Origin: Zea mays
Lineage: Eukaryota; Streptophyta; Magnoliopsida; Poales; Poaceae
DNA length: 64,000 nt
Reading direction: 5' to 3'
Assembly (NCBI RefSeq): GCF_902167145.1
Contig: NC_050096.1
Coordinates: 186,407,825 to 186,471,824 of the forward strand
The notes under the pieces were generated by a model. It did no database searches. It worked only from the letters and a program-made list of their open reading frames with translations, and had not been told where the DNA came from. Below, one piece after another: positions 22,606 through 33,214 of the stretch (position 1 is its first letter; each line of letters opens with the position of its first letter). The position numbers were made by a program, and so were the translations under genes.

Positions 22606-25600
22606 GTTTATGCATCCGGGGGCTCAAGTTGGGTAATCGACAGCGGGTGCACAAACCACATGACATGGGAGAAGAAGATGTTCTCCTCCTACGAGAAAAA
22701 CCAAGATCCCCAACGAGCTATCACATTCGGGGATGGAAATCAAGGATTGGTCAAAGGATTGGATAAAATTGCTATATCACCTGACCATTCTATTTCCAAT
22801 GTTTTTCTTGTAGATTCATTAGATTACAATTTGCTTTCCGTTTCTCAATTATGCAAAATGGGCTACAACTGTTTATTTACTGATGTAGGTGTCACTGTCT
22901 TTAGAAGAAGTGATGATTCAATAGCATTTAAGGGAGTGTTAGAGGGTCAGCTATACTTAGTAAATTTTGATAGAGCTGAACTCGACACTTGCTTAATTGC
23001 TAAGACTAACATGGGCTGGCTCTGGCATCGCCGACTAGCACATGTTGGGATGAAGAATCTTCATAAGCTTCTAAAGGGAGAGCACATTTTAGGATTAACA
23101 AATGTTCATTTTGAGAAAGACAGGATTTGTAGCGCATGCCAAGCAGGGAAGCAAGTTGGTGCTCACCATCCACACAAGAACATCATGACGACCGACATGC
23201 CACTGGAGCTCCTACACAAGGATCTATTTGGCCCAATAGCTTACATAAGCATCGGCGGGAGTAAGTATTGTCTAGTTATTGTGGATGATTATTCTCGTTT
23301 CACTTGGGTGTTCTTTTTGCAGGAAAAATCTCACACCCAAGACACCTTAAAGGGATTCTTGAGACGGGCTCAAAATGAGTTCGGCTTGAGGATCAAGAAA
23401 ATTAGAAGTGACAAAGGGACAGAGTTCAAGAACTCTCAAATTGAAGGCTTCCTTGAGGAGGAGGGCATCAAGCATGAGTTCTCCTCTCCCTACACACCAC
23501 AACAAAATGGTGTAGTAGAGAGGAAGAACCGAACTCTATTGGACATGGCTAGAACCATGCTTGATGAGTACAAGACATCGGATCGGTTTTGGGCCGAGGC
23601 GGTCAACACCGCCTGCTACGCCATCAACCGGTTATATCTACACCGAATCCTCAAGAAGACATCATACGAACTCCTAACTGGTAAAAAGCCTAACATTTCA
23701 TATTTTAGAGTCTTTGGTAGCAAATGCTTTATACTTGTTAAGAGAGGTAGAAAATCTAAATTTGCTCCTAAGACTGTAGAAGGCTTTTTACTAGGATATG
23801 ATTCAAACACAAGGGCATATAGAGTCTTTAACAAGTCCTTTGGACAAGTTGAAGTTTCTTGTGACATTGTGTTTGATGAGACTAACGGCTCTCAAGTAGA
23901 GTAAGTTGATCTTGATGACATAGGTGATGAAGAGGCTCCGTGCATCGCTCTAAGGAACATGTCCATTGGGGATGTGTGTCCTAAGGAATCCGAAGAGCCT
24001 CCAAATGCACAAGATCAACCATCCTCCTCCACGCAAGCATCCCCACCAACTCAAAATGAGGATGAGGTTCAAGTTGATGAAGGAGAAGATCAAGCAAATG
24101 AGCCACCTCAAGATGACGACAATGATCAAGGGGGAGATGCAAATAATCAAGACAAGGAGGATGAAGAACAAAGGCCGCCACACCCAAGAGTCCACCAAGC
24201 AATCCAACGAGATCACCCCGTCGACACCATCCTCGGTGACATTCATAAGGGGGTAACTACTAGATCTCGTGTTGCACACTTTTGTGAGCATTACTCTTTT
24301 GTTTCGTCTATTGAGCCGCACAGGATAGAGGAAGCACTTCAATATTCGGATTGGGTGGTGGCGATGCAAGAGGAGCTCAACAACTTCACTAGGAACGAGG
24401 TATGGCATTTAGTTCCACGTCCTAACCAAAATGTTGTAGGAACCAAATGGGTGTTCCGCAACAAGCAGGACGAGCATGGTGTGGTGACAAGGAACAAAGC
24501 CCGACTTGTGGCCAAAGGATACTCCCAAGTCGAAGGTTTGGATTTCGGTGAAACCTATGCACCCGTAGCTAGGCTTTAGTCAATTCGTATATTATTGGCC
24601 TATGCTACTTACCATGGCTTCAAGCTTTACCAAATGGACGTGAAGAGTGCCTTCCTCAATGGACCAATCAAGGAAGAGGTCTATGTTGAGCAACCTCCCG
24701 GCTTTGAAGATAGTGAGTACCCTAACCATGTTTATAAACTCTCTAAGGCACTTTATGGGCTCAAGCAAGCCCCGAGAGCATGGTATGAATGCCTTAGAGA
24801 TTTTCTTATCACTAATGGCTTCAAAGTTGGAAAGGCCGATCCAACTTTATTCACTAAAACTCTTGAAAATGATTTGTTTGTATGCCAAATTTATGTTGAT
24901 GATATCATATTTGGGTCTACTAACGAGTCTACATGTGAAGAATTTAGTAGGATCATGACACAAAAATTCGAGATGTCCATGATGGGGGAGTTGAAGTATT
25001 TCTTAGGATTTCAAGTGAAGCAACTCCAAGATGGCACCTTCCTAAGCCAAATGAAGTATACTCAAGATATTCTAAGCAAGTTTGGGATGAAGGATGCCAA
25101 GCCCATCAAGACACCCATGGGAACCAATGGACATCTCGACCTCGACACGGAAGGTAAATCCGTCGATCAAAAGGTATACCGGTCGATGATAGGCTCTTTG
25201 CTATACTTATGTGCATCTCGACCGGATATTATGCTTTCCGTATGCATGTGAGCAAGATTCCAAGCCGACCCTAAGGAAGCTCACCTTACGGCCGTAAAAC
25301 GAATCTTGAGATATTTAGTTTATACTCCTAAGTTTAGGCTTTGGTATCCTAGGGGATCCACTTTTGATTTAATTGGTTATTCGGATGCCGATTGGGCGGG
25401 GTGTAAAATTAATAGAAAGAGCACATCGGGGACTTGCCAGTTCTTGGGAAGATCCTTGGTGTCTTGGGCTTCAAAGAAGCAAAATTCCGTAGCTCTTTCT
25501 ACCGCCGAAGCCGAGTACATTGCCGCCGACCATTGTTGCGCGCAACTACTTTGGATGAGGCAAACCCTTAGGGACTACGGTTACAAATTAACCAAAGTTC

Positions 25601-25848
25601 CTCTTCTATGTGATAATGAGAGTGCAATCCGTATGGCAGATAATCCCGTCGAGCATAGCCACACTAAACACATAGCCATTCGATATCACTTTTTAAGGGA
25701 TCACCAACAAAAGGGAGATATCGAAATTTCATATATTAATACTAAAGATCAATTAGCCGATATCTTTACCAAGCCTCTTGATGAACAAACCTTTAACAAA
25801 CTTAGGCATGAGCTAAATATTCTTGATTCTAGGAACTTCTTTTGTTGA
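22606..25848 (+). pseudogene. Element 1 pol with three premature stops
   Basis: Order: aspartic protease ([10 protein letters not shown] at about 22637), GAG-pre-integrase with the HHCC zinc site ([14 protein letters not shown] at about 23023, CSACQAG at about 23131), integrase core (KDLFGP where MDLFGP is usual, then SDKGTEF where SDNG is usual, and [13 protein letters not shown]), reverse transcriptase (YVDDIIFG at about 24892), RNase H (GYSDADWAGC, STAEAEYIAA, CDNESAI). In-frame stops are TAA at 23902-23904, TAG at 24577-24579 and TGA at 25249-25251, each one base from a sense codon. The frame is +1 relative to gag. It opens only after a TAG that overlaps a splice-acceptor-like site at 22605. 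Inactive. Confidence 0.9.
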
Positions 25849-25862
25849 ATTGCACACATAGC

Positions 25863-27138
25863 TGAAAGGGAAATGTGCCCTTGGGCCATTTCTAAGTATT
25901 TTGGTGATTGAGTGCAAACACAAGGGCCTAAATGTGAATTTATGTACATGGATGAACAAGGTGAAAATCATGTAGTAAAGGTATGTTTCTAAGCCTTAGT
26001 ACATTGGTTTTAAGTACTAATATATTTGTCTAAGTGTTAGAAACAGAAAGAAGAAGAATAGAGAAAAGGAGAAGGGACTTGGTTGTGTGCTGCCAAGACC
26101 CAGCTCGGTCTGGAGCACCGGACTGTCCGGTGTGCACCGGACAGTGTCCGGTGCGCCAGGCTGGCGCGACTCGAACTGGCCGCTCTCGGGAAATTGGCCG
26201 GCGGCGTACGGCTAAAATTCACCGGACTGTCCGGTGTGCACCGGACTGTCCGGTGAGCCAACGGACGGCCAGGGCCAACGGTCGGCCGCGCAATCCGCGC
26301 GGGACACGTGGCCGAGCCAACGGTCGGAAGACGGCACCGGACTGTCCGGTGTGCACCGGACATGTCCGGTGCGCCAACAGTGCCAGATCTGCCAACGGTC
26401 TACAACGGTCGTCTTCGCCGTTTAAGGAAACAAATCGGGCACCGGACAGTGTCCGGTGTGCACCGGACTGTCCGGTGCCCCCGACGACAGAAGGCAAGGA
26501 TGGCCTTCCGGATTTGCTCTCAACGGCTCCTAGCTGCCTTGGGGCTATAAAAGGAGCCCCTAGGCGCATGGAGGATATACACAAGCAACCTTTGAGCATT
26601 CTTGATCATCCACACTAAGTCTCTGCGCATTCGTTTGTGTTTCTAAGTGATTCGAGCTCTGTTCTAAGTGAGAACTCTGAGATAGTCTTGTGAGCTCGAT
26701 TCTTGGCCGTGTGTGTGCGCTTTTGCTGTGGATTTGTGTGTGTTGCTTCCTCCCTTACTCTGTGCTTCATTTGTGATCATATACTTGTAAGGGCAAGAGA
26801 CTCCAATTTGTGGAGATTCCTTGCAAACGGGATAGTGAAAGGAAAACAAAACACCGTGGTATTCAAGTGGGTCTTTGGACCGCTTGAGAGGGGTTGATTG
26901 CAACCCTCGTCCGTTGGGACGCCACAACGTGGAGTAGGCAAGCGTTGGTCTTGGCCGAACCACGGGATAAAACCACTGTGTCACTCTGTGCTTGATTGGA
27001 TTCTTGTGGTTATTGTGTTTTGACTCCTCTCTAGCCACTTGGCATAAACTGTGCTAACACCTAATCAAGTTTTGTGGCTATAAGTTTGAAGTTTTTACAG
27101 GATCACCTATTCACCCCCCCCCCCTCTAGGTGCTCTCA
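25863..27138 (+). repeat. Element 2, 5' LTR (1276 bp)
   Basis: TGAAAGGGAAATGTGCCC ... CTAGGTGCTCTCA. U3 carries palindromes of the CACCGGACTGTCCGGTG type at 26115-26480. TATA box at 26546, then a poly-C run of 11 and CTCTAGG near the end. Confidence 0.93.
26546..26552 (+). promoter_or_regulatory. TATA box of the element 2 LTR, inside a hairpin
   Basis: TATAAAA, with arms GCCTTGGGGCT (26536-26546) and AGCCCCTAGGC (26555-26565), complementary at 10 of 11 positions around an 8-nt loop. The 3' LTR has the same arrangement at about 46176-46205. Confidence 0.75.
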
Positions 27139-27140
27139 AT

Positions 27141-27152
27141 TGGTATCAGAGC
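27141..27152 (+). other. Element 2 primer-binding site
   Basis: TGGTATCAGAGC, the standard copia complement to initiator methionine tRNA, two bases after the LTR. Confidence 0.85.
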
Positions 27153-29227
27153 CGTTCTCTTCAAGAAAGGGACTAACCGCCCGAAGAGATGGATCCTAAG
27201 GGGAAGGGAATTGTGATCAACGACAAGGAGAAGGAGTCCTTCGTCAACGAGCCAAGGGATGACAAGTCCAATGACTCGGGCTCGGGCCACAAGCGAAGAG
27301 ATGGGAAGAAGAAGAAGACAAGACGCATCAAGGAGATCGTCTACTACGACAGCGATGAGTCCTCTTCTTCCCAAAAGGACGACGACTACGACAAACAAAG
27401 GAAACCGGTTAATTCTAACTTTTCTTTTGACTACTCTCGTATTCCGCATAGTTCAAATTCACATTTGCTTTCCATTCCACTCGGCAAGCCCCCACACTTT
27501 GATGGGGAGGACTACGGATTTTGGAGCCACAAAATGCGTAGTCACCTATTCTCTCTCCATCCTAGTATATGGGAGATTGTAGAGAGTGGAATGCATTTTG
27601 ATAGTTCGGATAGTCCCATGTTCATTAATGAACAAATTCATAAGAATGCACAAGCTACTACTGTTCTTCTAGCTTCCTTGTGCAGGGATGAATACCATAA
27701 GGTGAGCGGCTTGGATAACGCCAAGCAAATCTGGGACACCCTCAAGATTTCTCATGAGGGGAACGACGTCACCTTACTCACCAAGATGGAGTTGGTGGAG
27801 GGCGAGCTTGGACGGTTCGCAATGATAAGGGGCGAGGAGCCAACGCAAACATACAATCGGCTCAAGACCCTTATCAACAAGATAAGAAGCTACGGGAGCA
27901 CGCGATGGACGGACCACGACGTCGTCCGCCTAATGCTAAGGTCATTTACCGTTCTTGATCCTCACTTGGTGAACAATATACGTGAAAATCCCAGGTACAC
28001 CAAGATGTCGCCCGAAGAAGTTCTTGGGAAATTTGTTAGCGGGCGAATGATGATCAAGGAGGCGAGATATGTGGACGACGCCTTGAATGGTCCGATCAAC
28101 GAGCCGCAGCCTCTCGCTCTCAAGGCAACACGAAGCAAGGAGGCGCTACCTAGCAAGGTGGCACAAATTGAGGCGGCCGGACTCAACGATGAAGAGATGG
28201 CTCTCATCATCAAGAGATTCAAGACGGCGCTAAATGGTCGCAAGGGGCAGCCAAGCAAGACCAAGACCAAGGGGAAGCGCTCATGCTTCAAATGCGGTAA
28301 GCTTGGTCATTTTATCGCTAACTGTCCCGATAATGAAAGTGACCAGGAAAAGGGGAACAAAAGAGAAAAGAAGAAGCAATACAAGAAGGCAAAGGGCGAG
28401 GCGCATCTAGGAAAGGAGTGGGACTCGGATTGCTCCTCCTCCGACTCCGACAACGAAGGACTCGCCGCCACTGCCTTCAACAAATCGGCTCTCTTCCCCA
28501 ACGAGCGTCTCACATGTCTTATGGCAAGGGAGAAGAAGGTGAGTACTCAAGACTCCACTTATGCTTCTTCTAGTGATAGTGAGTCTAGTGATATTGACAT
28601 AGATTATTCATACTTGTTCAAGGGCTTAGATAGATCTAAGATAGATAAAATCAATGAATTGATTGATGCATTGAATGAAAAGGATAGGCTTTTAGAAAAG
28701 CAGGAGGATTTATTGTATGATGAACATGATAAATTTGTAGAGGCACAAAAATCATATGCTTTAGAAGTAAAAAGAAATGAAATGCTTTCTTATGAACTAT
28801 CTACTTGTCATGAAACCATTTCTACTTTACAAGGTGTTAACAATGATTTAAATGCTAAGTTAGAAGTAGCAAATAAATCTAATTCTTGTGTAGAACATGT
28901 TAAGATTTGCACTAGGTGTAAGGATTTCGATGTTGATGCCTGTAGTGAACATCTAGTTTTAATTTCCAAATTAAATAAGGAAGTGGCTAGTCTTAATGCC
29001 CAACTTAAGACTAGCAAGAATGAAGTTGATAAAATAAAATTTGCAAGGGATGCCTATACGGTTGGTAGACACCCCTCAATTAAGGATGGTCTTGGCTTCA
29101 AGAGAGAGGCCAAGAACTTAACAAGCCATAAGGCTCCCATCTTCGTCAAGGAGAAAGGGAAGGCCCCTATGGCTAGTAATGCTAAAAAGAACCATGCTTT
29201 TATGTATTATGATAGGAGAAATGCTAG

Positions 29228-31615
29228 TGAAAGTGCATTCATCCCTTTTGTGAGTTTTGGTGATTTGGATAACAACACATTTAAAGGTCTAACGAGTTTG
29301 CTAAGTGTTGAACAGGAAATTCAGTATGATGAACATACTTGAATAGTGTATAATGATCAGTGAACAAAGGTTCAACACGAGGTTATATAACCAATGAGAC
29401 AATGCAAATGGATATAATATGATCTCTATATTGGTTTGAATATATGGACAAGACCTGAGAAATCACTACATACATATGACCAGAATAGAGGACAAAGTGA
29501 TTTAGAGGATTGGTCAAGCCAAAGAGAATAAGATATGAGGAATCGTGAATTGGCTTGACCATATTACTATTAGTCCATATATGAATATATGAGAATCAAA
29601 CTAAAGCTTGATTAATCTTAATAGTTATATCTAGAAGACATTCAAACAAGGTTCACAATATTGAAGAAATGATTCTCTTAATGGATGCTCAATAGGATGT
29701 GACTCAAGAATGGCTTGATAGGGTGAAGATAGCAAGGAAAGGGCTTCGAGGAACTAAGCGAAGGTGAAGGCCAAGCGACGGCTTGTAGACCGAGGTACCA
29801 TGGCTAAGGTGAAGAAGAGAGTACTTGCACTAAGTCGATGAACTAATCAGCTATGAAGAGTTACAACATGTTGATGCATCAGTAAGGTGACTTGAAGCCA
29901 TGATTTGAACTCATATAAGGTGATATGGTACAAGTCACAGGGTTTGATTTGAGTTTGCTTCAAAAGGTGAGACAAAGATGTTTGTGATCCTTATGAAGCA
30001 ATGCCATGGAGAAATCACACATGAGACACCAATGACTCAAGGAGTTTACTTCATTTTATTTTATTTAACTTGAGTATAGGAATCGTCGTACTATAAAGGG
30101 GGATCCAAAAAGAAGGTTGGTGTTTGCCAAAGCTCAAACCTCTCTATTCAAAAGCTATTTATGAAAAGCAAAAATCTCTTTATCGTTCTATGGTTGACCA
30201 TGGTTAGGTTTGAGAAACCTAGAGTGTTCTTGCTGAAAAGCAGCTGAACTTGTTCAGCTGCAGCTGAGCTTTTCAGCTGAGCTGGACTTCAGCTGAGCTG
30301 AGCTCCTTCAGCTGCAGCTGAGCTTTTCAGCTGAGCTGGACTTCAGCTGAGCTGAGCTTCTTCAGCTACAGCTGAGCTTTTCAGCTGAGCTGAACTTCAG
30401 CTGAGTTGAGCTTCTTCAGCTGCAGCTGAGCTTTTCAGCTGGGCTGAACTTCAGCTGAACTCAACTTCAGCTGTGAACCTCTTTGACCATACACCAGCTG
30501 AACTTGCCTCTGGGCAGTTGAGCTGGGGTTTTCTCTCCTAAACTCTCTGGTCAAGACCGGTTGAACTGGTCCTGAGGGGCAGTTCAGCTGGTCTCTGACC
30601 CCTCTGACCTCTGACCAACAGTCTGCCAGTCAGACTGGCAAACAGGTCACCAGGAGCTGTCAGGGGCGGTTCAACCGCCCCCCCTGGGCGGTTCAACCGG
30701 TGTTGGTCAACTTTGACCAGTCTGCGGTCAGTCTGCGCGTCAGTCTGCCAGTCAGACTGGCAGACAGGCTGCCAGGCCTGCCAGGGGAGGCTCAACCGCC
30801 CTAGGGGGAGGCTCAACCGCCCTCAAACAGAAAAATCGGCCCAACGGCTAGTTTTGAGCTCCAACTATATATACTACCTCCTACCTCTCTTCCCAAAGCA
30901 GAGAGCACGATTTGAACTCCATTTCTAACCCAAGAAACACCTCCCTCTCTCTCACACACATCTCTTGCCTCTCCCATTTCAAATCTTTGGAGAGAAATCT
31001 TTGAGTGAGCTTGAGAGCTGCGGTTTTGTGCTTCATCTCTAAATCTCTCTTGCTCTTCTTCTTCATTCGAGCTTTGGTACTACATCGAGTTCTTTGTGGA
31101 TTCATTACTCTTGGAGCTTCTAGCTCCTAGACGACTAGGTGTCTCTTGTGAGTCTCCAAATCTTGTGGAAGACCACAAGAAAGTTTGTATTACCCGCTCG
31201 TTTGAGCAAAGATTATTGTGTGGGCTTGACCTTTGTGGTCGGCAAAGGGAGGATTAGGGTTGAAAGAGACCCGGCTCTTTGTGGGCGCCTCAACGAGGAA
31301 GTAGGGCACCTTGGTGGTGTGACCGAACCTCGGGATAAATCTTGTGTCTCTTGTGTTCTTGTTCATTGTTCTTATTCATGTTCTTCGTTCTCTCACCATA
31401 GCGTGGAAGATTTGTTTATATCTTTTTGGTGTGTGGATTTTGAGAAGTGCCCTTCTCAGATCTACTACTTTGAACCCTGTGGATCATTTAGAACATCTCA
31501 TTTCCAAAGTTAACTGGGTGAATTTCGAGACCAATTCAGTTTTACCCAGTTTGCTTCTAGTTTTTGTTGAAAAAGTTTTATCTTGCCTATTCACCCCCCC
31601 TCTAGGCAACTTTCA
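29228..31615 (+). repeat. Element 3, 5' LTR (2388 bp)
   Basis: TGAAAGTGCATTC ... CTAGGCAACTTTCA. U3 contains a CAGCTG-rich array (30238-30580) and then other palindromes (30610-30815). A TATATATA-like core at about 30864 precedes R. The open frames inside it are non-coding shadows of repeats. Confidence 0.93.
30238..30815. repeat. Palindrome array in the element 3 LTR
   Basis: About 19 copies of CAGCTG at 30238-30580, arranged in units of roughly 57 bp (CAGCTGCAGCTGAGCTTTT...). Downstream come GGCGGTTCAACCGCC (about 30665), GGTCAACTTTGACC (about 30705) and a 23-bp perfect odd palindrome at 30743-30765 (arms GTCTGCCAGTC). The same array is in the 3' LTR at 39769-40346. Confidence 0.85.
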
Positions 31616-31617
31616 AT

Positions 31618-31629
31618 TGGTATCAGAAC
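31618..31629 (+). other. Element 3 primer-binding site
   Basis: TGGTATCAGAAC, identical to that of element 1 and two bases after the LTR. Confidence 0.82.
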
Positions 31630-31669
31630 CTAATCCTCGTTCTAACGCTTAACCGCGTGAGGAAAGATC

Positions 31670-33214
31670 ATGTCGGGGGGACTAAGAAACGAAAGTGCTT
31701 CTAAGCTTGAAAAAGTTGAGGTTGCCTCGACTTCATCTTTTGGTGCAGATGTTGATCCTAGGGCAATAGACCTTGCCATGAGAATCGCCGAAAGGATGTT
31801 CCTCAAAATGAAGGAAGATGAGGCGAAGAACATTATTGAAGAAGAAGAAAATGATCGATGGAGACCAAACGATGAATCCACCTCTTCACAAGGTTCGTCT
31901 TTCAAATCCACTTCTCATATGTGCTTTGTTGCTAATGAGAGTGACAGTGAAAGCGAAAGTGAGGATGAGGAGGAGCATGAAAGTGATAGTGAAGATGAGG
32001 ATGATCTTCAAAAATTCTTCGCCCAACTAAGTAAGAAGAACCGGATGAGCTTGCTCAAACTTATGAAAAGAGCGGAAGAACAAAAGGAAATGCTTCATAA
32101 GCAAGAAGATATCCTCATCGAAAAAATCAAAGACTTGGAGAAGTTGACCAAAGAGCATGAGAAGCTAAAGTGCTCTCATGATGATTTGGTCCAAAGGTAT
32201 GAAAAGATTTCAATTGAGCAAACTAGTACTTCAAATGCTTTATCTTGCGTTGCTCAATTAGAAAAAGAAAATACTATGCTCAAGAACACGATAGAAAGGC
32301 TAAATATTGAAAATCTAGCTTTGCAAGAAAAACATGATATGCTTGTGTGCTCTCATAATAAATTTATGGATTCACATATCATGTTAGAAATGGCTCATGA
32401 GGTTGTGTTAACTAATTTGAAATCATACCAACCGCACATATGCACATGTACTCAAGTAGAAACTATATTATCATGTGCTAACAAATGTTGCTCTCAAGAA
32501 AGCCAATCTTCCGTTGAGCTAGAAATTTCAGGAATTAGTGATATTTCTATCACACAAGAAAATAAAGAGCTCAAGGAAGAAGTTGGAATGCTAAGAAGGA
32601 GCTTAACTCGTTTGAAGGGAAAGTGTCATGCTCAACCTTCTCAAGATAACCGTGATAATATGGTGAAAAAGCTTGAGAAGGGGACAATCGTAGCATGCAC
32701 AAAACCCCTTCAAAAGAAAACCAAGCTTTCCAAGAAGGGCATGAAAAAAATCCATGGTGAGAAAATTAATGCTCATATGATTTGCTCTAACAATGTACCT
32801 ATGTGCTTCAACAAAGAAAGATCAAAGAGAAGCGATAGGAGGTGCTATGGATGCAAGGAGAAGGGCCATGAAATTGATTCATGCCCCCACATGAAGAATC
32901 AAGACCTTGCACAATCAAGAAAGATGACCATCAAAACGGATGAAAGCAAAAGGCAAATGCATTGCAAGGACAAGCATCGCATTTGCTACAATTGCCGTGA
33001 AAAAGGTCATCTATTCAAGGTTTGTCGAAAGGGTAAAACTCCTAAACCTAACTTGTCAATATATTCAAATATGCTTAGGAGACCCAAATTTGACTCTTGT
33101 GCTAGAAAGGTGATGAGTTCACCACATTTTAGGACTAAGGCTATTTGGGTGCCTAAGTCCTTATTGGCTAACCTTGATGGACCCATCCAAAGATGGGTAC
33201 CAAAATGTACTTGA
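31670..33214 (+). CDS. Element 3 gag-like protein, 514 aa, two zinc knuckles
   Basis: Start ATG at 31670 (MSGG, as in the element 1 gag start), 55 bp after the LTR; stop TGA at 33212-33214. Unlike gag of elements 1 and 2 it has no recognisable UBN2 domain. It goes from a short N-terminus to an acidic serine stretch (residues about 85-110), then long coiled coil (about 115-330). Two CCHC knuckles follow: CYGCKEKGHEIDSC (about 399-412) and CYNCREKGHLFKVC (about 444-457). It ends with TKAIWVPKSLLANLDGP and WVPKC, the same kind of tail as the Opie/Ji gag C-termini. It probably binds the element's RNA and may co-assemble with gag from an autonomous relative. The frame is intact, consistent with recent activity. 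Confidence 0.85.
   Translation: MSGGLRNESASKLEKVEVASTSSFGADVDPRAIDLAMRIAERMFLKMKEDEAKNIIEEEENDRWRPNDESTSSQGSSFKSTSHMCFVANESDSESESEDEEEHESDSEDEDDLQKFFAQLSKKNRMSLLKLMKRAEEQKEMLHKQEDILIEKIKDLEKLTKEHEKLKCSHDDLVQRYEKISIEQTSTSNALSCVAQLEKENTMLKNTIERLNIENLALQEKHDMLVCSHNKFMDSHIMLEMAHEVVLTNLKSYQPHICTCTQVETILSCANKCCSQESQSSVELEISGISDISITQENKELKEEVGMLRRSLTRLKGKCHAQPSQDNRDNMVKKLEKGTIVACTKPLQKKTKLSKKGMKKIHGEKINAHMICSNNVPMCFNKERSKRSDRRCYGCKEKGHEIDSCPHMKNQDLAQSRKMTIKTDESKRQMHCKDKHRICYNCREKGHLFKVCRKGKTPKPNLSIYSNMLRRPKFDSCARKVMSSPHFRTKAIWVPKSLLANLDGPIQRWVPKCT

Noticed and set aside
26034..26618. Open frames on both strands of the Ji-like LTR with repeated HRTVRC/PDCPV peptides
   Set aside because: Generated by the CCGGAC palindromes, which read the same on both strands; identical frames recur in the other LTR.
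31139..31652. Two open frames at the end of the element 3 LTR
   Set aside because: They lie in R/U5, recur in the 3' LTR, and have no similarity to known proteins; leader sequence is likelier.
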